Below are positions 11,401-18,807 of a stretch of 64,000 bases of DNA, piece by piece; the stretch's first letter is position 1, and each line of letters starts with the position of its first letter. The DNA lies in the NCBI GenBank assembly GCA_033782935.1, contig JAWQEG010000509.1, positions 537,001 through 601,000 on the forward strand, written 5' to 3'. A program made the translations under genes and the position numbers. The notes under the pieces were generated by a model. The model saw nothing but the letters and a program-made list of their open reading frames with translations, did no database searches and was not told the DNA's origin. This DNA is from Petrolisthes cinctipes. Taxonomy: Eukaryota > Arthropoda > Malacostraca > Decapoda > Porcellanidae.

Positions 11401-12812
11401 AATGTAGGGAATACATGGGCCATAAATAAGATGTAAGTCGGGCAATATTTAGGGGGCACAGCAATACGCAAACGAGTGGCTGAAGCACCTGACCCAGCAG
11501 TTAGAGAATAATGAAACCGAAGAGCAATGTGATCAGAGAATAAGTCTGGCACGGAGAAGCACTGGACCTGAGATGCTATCAGGCCAGACGAGAGGATGTA
11601 ATCCAGAGTACCTTCCCGGCAATGAGTGGCACCACCAGTGTCCCAGTGTGTCAGATGATGCTTGCGGATGTATGAAAGGAGACGAACACCATTACGATTA
11701 ATAGAGCCAGTACCATCACCCAAATCAGAATGCCGAGCATTAAAATCTCCCATATACACCATACCACGCACTGTTGGAGAAGGAAGAGCCTCAAGAGTGA
11801 GTCTAGCTGGGGCAGAATAGACATTACATAGTTGGAGTACTCCATTCCCAGGTAGAACCTCAAATAGCTGAAAGGTCATGTCAGGATCAGTGGAGGTACG
11901 GAGAAGGCGATGTGGCAAGGAGCTATGTATGTAAGTCAGGAGACCATTCCTTACCAGATGAACATATGGCACATAACCTGAGAGGGGAGGAGCTTGCCCA
12001 AGAGCGAGCGGCCGTCCTGGAAATGCTTCCTGGAGAAAAATAACACTGGGATGATGACGAAAAACATAGGCCTTGAGTTGAGTGAGCTTAGCATAACTGG
12101 TGATACCACATACATTCCAGGAGATGACATCCAGCCGGCAATCACTAGCGAACTCTGTATTTGAAGGTAGAAGTCCGGTGAGTGGGGGCAGATGAGCGAC
12201 CTGGAGAAGAAGATGGACCAGGAGAAGGGACTGACTCGAAAAGCTTTTCAAGGCGAGATGCAACAGTATCCATCTTTTCGGTAAGGGTAGTGACAGTTGA
12301 GATGATGGCCTGCTGAGCCTCGACCAAGGTGGAGAGTTTGGAGTCATTGGCAGCCTGAGCGGCAACCAGCCCATCAATCCTGGCTTCAAGGGCAGAAAAG
12401 CGGTTTTCAAGAGCCGTACATCGTGCCATGAGGGTAGCAACAGACTTGCGGAGGGCCAGGTCTGGAGGTGAGGCAGGGTTGGTAGGAGGAGCAGACTGGG
12501 GAGGTGGTGGTGGTGGTGGTGGTGGTGGTGGTGGAGGCGGAGCAATAGTAGAGACACGAGCCTGGACCTTACGTCGAGTACATCCATGCCACACGTTAAC
12601 CCCTGGCTGAAGGCATCGTGGACACTTCCATCGAGACGTATCTTCAGGAGGTGAAGGCTCAGAGGTGGAGGCAGCAGGACGTGATGGTTCACCCCTGACA
12701 GGACACGTCTTGGAATCATGGTCGGCTGCACACCATGCACACTTCGGCCTGGCAGAACAGTACCGGGAGATATGCCCAACTCCCCAGCACCTGTAGCACC
12801 AAGGCTGGTCAT
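8463..12812 (-). CDS. N1 ORF2: endonuclease / reverse transcriptase / RNase H polyprotein
   Basis: An open frame of 1449 codons, of which the first ~215 overlap ORF1 in another frame and are probably not translated; recognisable protein begins near 12165 (DVISWNVCG). Domains in order: AP-type endonuclease (WNVCG, LQEAF, MGDFNARH, LDYILSS, SDH); RT (KPGTAKFRPISLTSCFCK, GTPQGGVLSPLLFN, catalytic CYADD); RNase H with its acidic residues (YTDGS, CELYA, FCDS, and VPSHVG...VD); and a C-terminal Cys-His motif (CRLCRA...EHYCLACP). It would perform target-primed reverse transcription in the nucleus. How translation starts is unclear: the two frames overlap at the ORF1 stop, so reinitiation or frameshifting is likely. 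No stops or indels are visible in the domains. Confidence 0.9.
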   Translation of the reverse strand: MTSLGATGAGELGISPGTVLPGRSVHGVQPTMIPRRVLSGVNHHVLLPPPLSLHLLKIRLDGSVHDAFSQGLTCGMDVLDVRSRLVSLLLLRLHHHHHHHHHHLPSLLLLPTLPHLQTWPSASLLLPSWHDVRLLKTAFLPLKPGLMGWLPLRLPMTPNSPPWSRLSRPSSQLSLPLPKRWILLHLALKSFSSQSLLLVHLLLQVAHLPPLTGLLPSNTEFASDCRLDVISWNVCGITSYAKLTQLKAYVFRHHPSVIFLQEAFPGRPLALGQAPPLSGYVPYVHLVRNGLLTYIHSSLPHRLLRTSTDPDMTFQLFEVLPGNGVLQLCNVYSAPARLTLEALPSPTVRGMVYMGDFNARHSDLGDGTGSINRNGVRLLSYIRKHHLTHWDTGGATHCREGTLDYILSSGLIASQVQCFSVPDLFSDHIALRFHYSLTAGSGASATRLRIAVPPKYCPTYILFMAHVFPTFDISSAEQLYSDLVSATHDFYRLYVSRPHLQHRHTAHSWTLDARIQEAKEEAERDGLLFQANPTPDLLHRYQMSRDALVALQDCAHTESWQRFTDSINQQTSVASMWHLIRRVVKKTPATARHHTPADYAKQLVDAWSEQSTPASLPIHIQDALASRAAVHRLRLMSALLQDDDDDAEEIAEEELRRALIRGRASSPGDDGITYAVLRLLQQVPGNPLLRLYNLCLRDGCVPRAWTRSTIIPIPKPGTAKFRPISLTSCFCKVMERILLNRLMYRLQDRLSPWLFGFLPQRSTHHCLVDLYSRLSRDSVVAFIDLRSAFDVANRDVILDQLVDFGIKGNLLRWIRGYLSNRTSRVFFSGALSPLRSFHLGTPQGGVLSPLLFNILMHRLLTSLPDIPGTTITCYADDICVHSTSPRDLQRFLDSFSVASSHCGIIVSPDKSRIFTCRLPQAQPVFTIGGTVIPMCSQYCYLGAPVNIWPIVPARPQDHPIVQDLFGRLQRRLTPLQWLSNNSSGISIPVARTIYIAFIRSVVDYLSPALIQLPRATLETLEKFQNRAMRIILGCPMSTRIVNMQRELRLPPLVERIYSNVTCFTVKCLHFPHLSPHYSQLVRTSLRPNYPVPPILPAGRTLIRSVSSVLRGLNIDIMVADVPPGPPPWMLPTPDVSFTPTSKSELPSLQQQLALEHIETVTSSITDPYCLYTDGSLQVDGAAGCAVFSPDLESPPGGWVGRRLCNHSSSTLCELYAILDAVSVVCQRGVNAAIFCDSKPALHSLSSVQPTHSTVIQQILSFLALLRHRNLTVKFLWVPSHVGLRHNGTVDRLAKEACHLPPRGAGRPLSLTCYLSKVRSAALLPVRRRRDAERPFSISITHYESVCHHKYSYRRRGLMVRRHNVVSARLRLGYRPPWQVAGMQGEPPFTECRLCRALRANTIEHYCLACPTVRHLLPQGLPLDVVCRHLLNHQVLEELLVRHPRFGGFK

Positions 12813-13635
12813 TATGAAGTTTCCTCACCTCACACGGTGGAAGACAAGGGAGGAAATCAAAGGAAATCTCATTTGGAGGTGGATCGGGTTGACTCCAGAC
12901 AACAACAATACGGCTAATGGGTGAACCATCTTGGAAAAAACGACGGGCAAAGTACACACCAGGGTATCCTTTGGCAAGTTTCGGGTCAACATCAATAGGA
13001 AAACGGGTGAGGATGTAGCTGGGGAACTTACGAGGCCTCTCAGGTGAGTCTTCAAGAATGAGAGGCAGAGATAAAAATTCACCAGCCTTCACTCTATCAA
13101 TGATGTCCTGACGCTTCCTAGAGATGTAGACAAACCGGGAGGTGACAGCAGCCATCTTGACTTCAGCCAGTTCACGCTGCAACTGGAAGGCCCTATTGAC
13201 ATCAGACAACCAACGCAGCTTTGTGTCTGTAGATGGGTTTCCAGAGAAGGAGAGTTTGACATAGGCATCTCTCGGGGCAAAAGCAGGAAGGTTGGACGAG
13301 GGCAAGGAGTTGGTATACAAAGAAGAAACACCAGGGTGAGGCAGAGAAGGTACGTCGTGCACAGCTGAAGCACCCTTGGCAGTCTTGGCAGCTGGAGGTA
13401 AACAGTCCACACCATCGGAAATCTGCGAGGAGTCGGACGAGGCATCAACAGGTCGCTTGGTAGAGGTTGAGGAGGTGGACGGCTGCAACCTGAGCTGCGG
13501 AGTGACCGAGGAGAGGGGGGGAGGGTTGCGAGAAGGCAGCTCAGGCCAGTGATCCTCAATTGGAGACTCGTCTTCCTCCGACATTGCCAAGTCGGCCTCC
13601 AAGCAGGAATCCGCACTCTCCATCAGGCCAGGCAA
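12145..13635 (-). CDS. N1 ORF1: Gag-like nucleic-acid-binding protein
   Basis: A 496-residue RNA chaperone-type protein that would coat element RNA. The N-terminus is acidic and Ser/Pro-rich. A central conserved domain (about residues 115-270) contains YVKLSFSGNPST and RFPIDVDPKLAKGYPG. Zinc knuckles follow (WCYRCWGVGHISRYC and CAWCAADHDSKTC, about residues 278-312), then a third Cys pair (KCPRC), a run of 14 prolines, and a predicted coiled coil (about 395-470). The stop codon lies at the start of the endonuclease region of ORF2. Met at 13635 is the first in frame and has the same context in the 49938 copy. The frame is uninterrupted, unlike the other long copy. Confidence 0.85.
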   Translation of the reverse strand: MPGLMESADSCLEADLAMSEEDESPIEDHWPELPSRNPPPLSSVTPQLRLQPSTSSTSTKRPVDASSDSSQISDGVDCLPPAAKTAKGASAVHDVPSLPHPGVSSLYTNSLPSSNLPAFAPRDAYVKLSFSGNPSTDTKLRWLSDVNRAFQLQRELAEVKMAAVTSRFVYISRKRQDIIDRVKAGEFLSLPLILEDSPERPRKFPSYILTRFPIDVDPKLAKGYPGVYFARRFFQDGSPISRIVVVWSQPDPPPNEISFDFLPCLPPCEVRKLHNDQPWCYRCWGVGHISRYCSARPKCAWCAADHDSKTCPVRGEPSRPAASTSEPSPPEDTSRWKCPRCLQPGVNVWHGCTRRKVQARVSTIAPPPPPPPPPPPPPPQSAPPTNPASPPDLALRKSVATLMARCTALENRFSALEARIDGLVAAQAANDSKLSTLVEAQQAIISTVTTLTEKMDTVASRLEKLFESVPSPGPSSSPGRSSAPTHRTSTFKYRVR

Positions 13636-13919
13636 GGCCTAGATGGAAGGGAAACAACAACACAAACAACTAAACACTCAATCAGCCAGGGACACACACA
13701 CACACACACACAGACAATCACAACAAAACTATACACAGAACCACAACAGACAAACAACACCAGCAACACCACAGAAACAGCAACACACAAACAAGAACTC
13801 ACAAACAACACAAAAAACACAAACAAGAACTCCAAAACAACACAAAACAACAACACAAACGAGAATGGAAGCAGAGCGCCACGAGTACGTCCACACTCCA
13901 CCTGTTCTGGAGCGAGACT
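13636..13919 (-). promoter_or_regulatory. N1 5' UTR (presumed internal promoter region)
   Basis: About 284 bases upstream of ORF1 Met, rich in GTTGTT/CAACAA on the coding strand. The start of the element, agtctcgctccag, is conserved as agtctcaccccaa at 49685 in the other long copy, fixing the 5' end. Non-LTR elements of this type normally carry an internal promoter here; no specific box was identified. Confidence 0.5.
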
Positions 13920-13932
13920 GAGATCTTAGTGT
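13920..13932. repeat. Target site duplication, right copy (gagatcttagtgt)
   Basis: Identical to 8240-8252; it marks the 5' insertion boundary of the N1 element. Confidence 0.9.
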
Positions 13933-14068
13933 GAATTTATTTACTGTCTTTGGGTATTCGAAGCAAGCACGCCTGGATACTTATTAGTGCTCGTGACTGT
14001 ACAGTGTTGGTGGTCAATTATTTAGCCTTCTTGCCTTGCCGTTCAAGTGACACTGAAGCTCGACTCGT

Positions 14069-14117
14069 CCAAGGCCAAGAGATATACCAAGGCCAAGAGA
14101 TATATCTCTTGGCCTTG
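14069..14117. repeat. Perfect 30-bp palindrome with a direct-repeat copy of one arm
   Basis: From 14088 to 14117 the sequence equals its own reverse complement (arm caaggccaagagata). The same arm occurs once more directly upstream (14069-14086). Function unknown. Confidence 0.8.
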
Positions 14118-14210
14118 CACTCGTCAATGTATTATAAGGTGGTCCGAACATCTCGTCAACCCTACAAATGGCTCGTCCAATTGCAAGTGTATGGTAGGGG
14201 GTGACAAAGG

Positions 14211-14472
14211 GGTGCTGATGGTGTAGTGGTTAACACAATCGCCCAGCACGCGAGAGGTCCCGGATTCGATTCCCGGGTCAGTAGAATTGTTGGAAAATTT
14301 TCCCAGCCCCCTATGTCCCTATTCACCTAGCAGTAAGTAGGTACCCGGCTGTAAAAACAAGGATAGCAACCTTGTAGGCTGGGGGAAGATATGTTGATGT
14401 AACAAGACTGACTGCCTTAATGACCAACACCATGAGTCGATAGGCACAAAGCCCTAAATCTTCTTCTTCTTC
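14211..14472 (+). mobile_element. tRNA-derived SINE, copy 1
   Basis: Begins with a tRNA-like head: A box tggtgtagtggtt (14219-14231) and B box ggattcgattcc (14262-14273), the two halves of a polymerase III promoter. A unique body follows (cccagccccctatgtccct, gtaagtaggtacccggctgt) and the element ends in (TTC)n. The same body is at 15067. It is non-coding and depends on another element's machinery. Confidence 0.85.
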
Positions 14473-14512
14473 GGGTAAGTCTGGAACATCTGCTTCTTCC
14501 TTACTACAGACC

Positions 14513-14600
14513 ATCATTATTACTATTAATCTGGTCTTGTTTCCTGGCACATTTTGGAGGAAGAAAGACGCTGTAATGTATTAAGAGTGTATTAACTGTT
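14513..14600 (+). repeat. Dispersed foldback repeat, copy 6 (partial)
   Basis: The right half only (taatctggtcttgtttcctgg...aagagtgtattaac) of the ~165 bp family; its left part is missing. Confidence 0.5.
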
Positions 14601-14614
14601 ACAACCCTGCTAAA

Positions 14615-14862
14615 CTGCTGAACCAACAGGTTTGGGAGGAACTTCTGGTACGCCACCCTCGTTTTGGTGGATTTCAGTAGGTCATAATAATGTAAATATT
14701 TGTCTGTATTCTTGTGCTTCATTCTGTTATGTTTTTGTGATGTGTGTGCGTGTGTGTGTGGTTGTAGTAATTGGATTCTCATGGGTCCCGCCTACCCGTA
14801 TGTATTGCTGCCTGCCTGTTGATTGATGCTACGGCGCAATTAATTAAAAAAAAAAAAAAAAA
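14615..14862 (+). mobile_element. 5'-truncated N1 fragment (3' end only)
   Basis: Contains the last ~20 codons of N1 ORF2 (ending VRHPRFGGF), the 3' UTR with GT repeats, ttgattgatgctacggcgca and a poly(A) tail of 17. A second A-run follows at 14880-14900 after a short spacer. Confidence 0.85.
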
Positions 14863-15066
14863 CGTCTCGGAGCAATGACAAAAAAAAAAAAAAAAAAAAA
14901 ACTACTAAACCATCTCTGTAAGTCAACGCTATTGAAGTGGCCGTGTTGCCTGTTCAGGGGTTATTACGGTGTCTCGGAGCCGGCCTGGTTTACTCGTTCC
15001 TGACTCAGCGAGGTTTCCTCCTTCCTACTGGATCAAAGAAATTCAGTTTACTCTGGGAGTGGGGTG

Positions 15067-15651
15067 GGTGCTGATGGTGTAAAGGTTATCATACTCGCCT
15101 AGCAAACAAGAGATCCCGGGTTCGATTTCAGAATCAGTGGAATTGTTGGACAGTTTTCTCAGCCCCCTATGTCCCTGTTCACATAGCAGTAAGTAGGTAC
15201 CCGGCTGTAAGAGAAAGGATAGCAACCTTGTACCCTGGGGGAATAATGTGTTGATGTAACAAGACTGACTGCCTTAATGACCAACACCATGAGTCGATTC
15301 CACAGTGGTTGGTATTGGTTTGTAAGCACGCAAACTATACCTACACATGTACAGGCACAATCAAATATCCACCGACACCGTTCGTAGTGGTTTGTAAGCA
15401 CGCAAACGAAAGAATATTGGTCGTGTTAATAATTTTTGGGTAAATTATTTAGTGAATTTGGTGAGTAAACTATGCAGTAATCATCATTATCTAACTGTTG
15501 GATAGAATTTGTGAATGTGGATACTCAGCTTTTGGAAAATAATGAAGCCTTACAAGACAGTGTGGTTGGTTGGGAAGCTAACAAACAAATACCACTGTGT
15601 AATTGACCCCATGAGTCGATAGGCATCAAACCCAATATCATCATCATCATC
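15067..15651 (+). mobile_element. tRNA-derived SINE, copy 2, split by a MITE
   Basis: The same SINE as 14211-14472: head with diverged A box (tggtgtaaaggtt) and B box ggttcgattt, body, then broken inside ccatgagtcgat by the MITE at 15294-15608; it resumes at 15616 with ataggcatcaaaccc and a (ATC)n tail. The split shows that the SINE was there first. Confidence 0.85.
15294..15608. mobile_element. MITE family B, copy 2, inserted in a SINE
   Basis: Shares ends and internal blocks with 7561-7805 (tttgtaagcacgcaaacg, ggatactcagcttttgg). It is flanked by ccatgag on both sides (15287-15293, 15609-15615), a 7-8 bp duplication that would fit a hAT-like element. A ~45-base segment at 15338-15378 matches the left end of the unrelated MITE at 6090 and duplicates part of the host MITE's own end, so this copy is chimeric. 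Confidence 0.75.
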
Positions 15652-15824
15652 ATCTTTACTCTGGGAAGTGACCACGCTTGGCCTATCTGTCCTGGACTCC
15701 TTCGGCACAGTGACTCTCTCCACACTCTTCCTTGCTCGTCAGACACTTTGACAAAGGTGAGTTTATTGTACACTACAGTATATCCCTTGTAATTTCTTTC
15801 CCCTTCACTACCTCGTATTGCCTA

Positions 15825-15990
15825 CATTGGGCAATACTTTAAGGGTTTTGACGCCCCTTCGGCACCAGCCACTAGCTCTTAGTTCTTCACCTGTCCCTCT
15901 CTTCTTACTATTTCCTTCCTGCCTCATCTCTCTATCACCTTTTTCTGGCGCTACATGACCTCGCTCTTGCGGCGCCTAATATCAATAAAT
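15825..15990 (+). mobile_element. Retroelement 3'-end fragment (cgccccttcgg type)
   Basis: Shares aatactttaagggttttg, cgccccttcgg, tctctatcacc and gacctcgct with 55850-56026, where a (CAAT)n tail follows. The pattern suits a 5'-truncated non-LTR 3' UTR. The parent family is not otherwise visible in the window. Confidence 0.6.
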
Positions 15991-16560
15991 CCCCACCACT
16001 AGCTTCCATTATTTGTGTGCATTTTCTATGTATATATTTCAAATGTAACCCTGTATGCAGGTGTGCTTCTAGGGTTAATGTAACGTGATGTTTATGTCAT
16101 CTGACCTGGTAACACTGTGTGGGGATGGTGTCATTGTTGGTGAAAGATTGTATAATGTCCTTCTACTATGTTCCACCTACTCTGATTCCTCCCCAAATAA
16201 ATGTTACCAGCTCAAATGGCATAAACATCTAAATACGTGGTCGCGAATTTACCAGCTCGGGTGTACATAATTTTTTCCCCCTCCACCTGTGCGCTACTCA
16301 GCCCGCTCCACACACACCTCGCCACTTTTCTCCACATTCACCCACCACATTTTCGCACCCACATTCCACCTACAACCCTAGTCTCCACTCCACACTCTCT
16401 CGCCCCTAAAACCTAACGACACGCGACTCCACATACACACCCTCACACCACCATGTGCCCCACCAACTCCACCACACAAGACACCCCCACTGCCTCTCCA
16501 CCCTAACAAAACACCGTCACACTCTCACACAACATCACCCACAACTCCACACTCCACATT
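15991..16560. other. No gene recognised
   Basis: AT-rich to 16265, then strongly C-rich with CCAC/CACC composition to 16560. It probably represents the decayed upstream part of the Ty3 gag region that follows. No reliable coding segment seen. Confidence 0.4.
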
Positions 16561-17340
16561 CCTTACGTTCCACCCTTTTCCTGCGGTCTGGCACGGCAGC
16601 ACCCTTCAGGATGAGAAATACCAGGCTGTACTACGCGTCCTACCCTCGGAGGTGTTCGCATCTGTTACTCCACTTCTCACTCACCACACCACCGGTTCCA
16701 AGTACGAGGGGGTGAAGGCGGCCATCACGACGGCTCAAGGGATGTCAACGATGCAGCACTACAAGGCCCTGGAGGATGTGTAAGTGGAGGGACGCCGCCA
16801 GTCAGTCCTGTTGTGACACATGCAGCAGTTGAACGTAGAGGCCGGCTCTCCCTTGATCAACTGCATCTTCAGAGTGTGGCACACCTGGCTCCTGCCTCCC
16901 GAGGTGCAACTCCACCTCCTGGTCCAGCACAACCCCACACTCCAATAGTACGGGGAACTGGCTGACACACTGATGGAGGCCCACAACGACCACGCCGGGG
17001 TATGGCTGACACAACCCACTGCCGCAGCCAACACCACCCCACCACCACAACAACAACCAGTCATCAAACCAGCGGCACAAGCACTACCACCTCCTATGCC
17101 CGCCCTCGACGCCACGACCATCATGTGTCAGCTTGAGGCACTCTCTGCAAAGGTGGACCTACTCCAGTCACCACCCACCATACAGGATCACAGCTGGGCT
17201 TCACCTCCATGCCAGCTACCTCCTCCACAACAGGTGCTACCACCACCACCACCACCACATCAACAACCTTGGAACATATGTTCCTGCCACCAGCGGTTCG
17301 GGTACCAGGCAAGCAACTCTCGCCCACCGTGTCGCTGAGC
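16561..17340 (+). pseudogene. Decayed Ty3/gypsy gag fragment
   Basis: Reading across frames gives a capsid-like segment (FPAVWHGS, EKYQAVLRVLPSEVFASV, KYEGVKAAI, 16570-16740), then a Pro/Gln-rich linker, then a C-terminal Cys-His motif of the form CxxHxRFGYxAxxxxPPC (17278-17335) typical of gag proteins of one Ty3/gypsy lineage in animals. Frames are interrupted by stops near 16780 and 16945. No pol follows, so it is a relic. The stretch 17341-17727 has no recognisable gene. Confidence 0.65.
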
Positions 17341-17727
17341 CGCCCCTACAGGTCTTGCCTCTACCAGATGGAACCAGTGAAACGAGTAGGGTGGTGGCAA
17401 CACGGTGCCTCCATCGCTACCACCTGCCCCTCAGCCACATCCCCTACTTACTTACCCTTCCACCCACCACTTACATGCCTCACGTACACATATGTAAAAC
17501 ACACCATTTCTTCCCTTTAATATTATTTACTAGTGGAGGTACCTGGCGTTGCTGGGAAAGATGCCTATATAAATAGGACTAAGGACACATATTATAGTTT
17601 AGCAAGCAACTTTATTAAATTATTATCTTAGTGAGAGATGTTTTCATTGATATACAGTCAGGACCATTATAACAGTTATACGTAAACTTTTATTTAAAAA
17701 AATTCTGAGACATATCATAACCATGTC

Positions 17728-17731
17728 ATGG
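17728..17731. repeat. Target site duplication of the env-bearing LTR element, left (atgg)
   Basis: atgg occurs here and at 27140-27143, directly outside the two LTRs. A 4-bp duplication is usual for Ty3/gypsy integrases. Four bases could match by chance, but both sit beside TG...CA ends. Confidence 0.7.
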
Positions 17732-18457
17732 TGTACTCGTGGAGTCGTCCAAGCTCAGCAACAGCTTCTCTCGGAAACACCTGCTGGAAACTCTCACTTA
17801 CTCTCTCGGGTTAGTATTACTTACTACGCTGATGTAGACCTCTGGTTTCAGCCAACTTACCGTTGCTCTGAACTACCACTCTAGTCTTCCTGGGGAACTA
17901 AGTTAGTTACTCAAGGTTTAGAGTAAACTCGTGGACTTGTCTCTATTTACTGAATATATTATGTATAGGTTACAGGTTATACAGACAACTCGTGTCTCTC
18001 TAATATAAGGTAGGAGGTGAACCTGTTGTAGCCAAGGCAGGGCTTGTAATGCGCCTTCTCTCTCTGGTAGTCCCCGCTCGTGGTATACACTGCCACACCC
18101 TTTCTCAGATGACAGGTTGTCGATGATGCTATTTACAATGCTAAGCTTACATATGAAATCTGGATAAGTTAGATATGAGTTTATATAAGAATAAAGTGAG
18201 TAAATATATATTGTCCCTTTCTCTACATACGAGATGACAATATGGAGTTGATTATAGTAGAGAGATTAACATATAGATAATTACAGAGTGAATCTAGCAA
18301 TCAGTAGCTCAGCATGGAAGATTCCCTCACGCTGCTACTCAGCACTTTTCAAAGGATGTTGTGTCTAATGAAACTAGCTTGAACTGCTTTGGCCTAACGG
18401 TATGTTCCACCACCATAGGTGTATCATGTATCGCGAACGTGATCAATCGCGGATACA
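17732..18457 (-). repeat. 3' LTR (726 bp)
   Basis: Starts tgtactcgtggag and ends ggataca on the + strand, giving TG...CA ends on both strands. It has the same length as 26414-27139. Differences seen are one substitution (gct/gcc, near 17830) and the five bases 18446-18450. Confidence 0.9.
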
Positions 18458-18807
18458 TTGCTCGGCCACGCTAAAACAACTGCGTCCCTGCAGTTCACAA
18501 TAACATTAAATTTACATTAATCAATGCTTAGCCTTCCTGATTATTAGATTCACTCTTGACATGGTAACATACATATATAATATATACAAGATGAAATATA
18601 TACACATTGGATGAATTAACATAAAAGAAAAATAAATTGTTGAGCTCGTGAATGATACAATGGATAATTAATAATACTTCCTTAAATTAAGTAATTATAC
18701 ATGGATAATAAAATATAATACACATTCATACAATTCCTTAATTCTAAATCCCTACAACTAACCGTGTAGGGTACTACCTAGTTGTTGGGGTGTCCTTAAA
18801 ATTATCC
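18458..18807 (-). other. Non-coding region between env and the 3' LTR
   Basis: About 350 AT-rich bases with no open frame. A polypurine tract is expected at the LTR edge but the adjoining sequence (ttgctcggccacgc on the + strand) is not one. Confidence 0.6.

Larger units (their letters stand above)
8253..13919 (-). mobile_element. Full-length non-LTR retrotransposon (family N1), intact
   Basis: A 5.67-kb element bounded by a perfect 13-bp target duplication, with a ~284-base 5' UTR, ORF1 (12145-13635), ORF2 (to 8463), a short 3' UTR with CA repeats and a poly(A) tail of ~30 (8253-8282 as T). The coding order (zinc-knuckle protein, then endonuclease-RT-RNase H) fits the Jockey/I superfamily; the RNase H argues for an I-like group rather than Jockey proper. 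Further copies in this window are 14615-14862 (+), 29212-29432 (-), 46372-49037 (+) and 49685-55308 (+). Intact frames and a perfect target duplication indicate a young, possibly competent copy. Confidence 0.92.

Noticed and set aside
12170..12812. N-terminal ~215 residues of the long ORF2 frame as a real extra domain
   Set aside because: The stretch is a frame-shifted reading of ORF1, His/Leu-rich through the proline run, with no family motifs.
14211..14285. Functional tRNA gene
   Set aside because: A and B boxes are present but no complete cloverleaf with a paired acceptor stem is seen, and the same unit recurs at 15067 with a SINE body.
16085..16270. 61-codon frame at 16085
   Set aside because: Short, no motif, AT-rich surroundings; consistent with chance.
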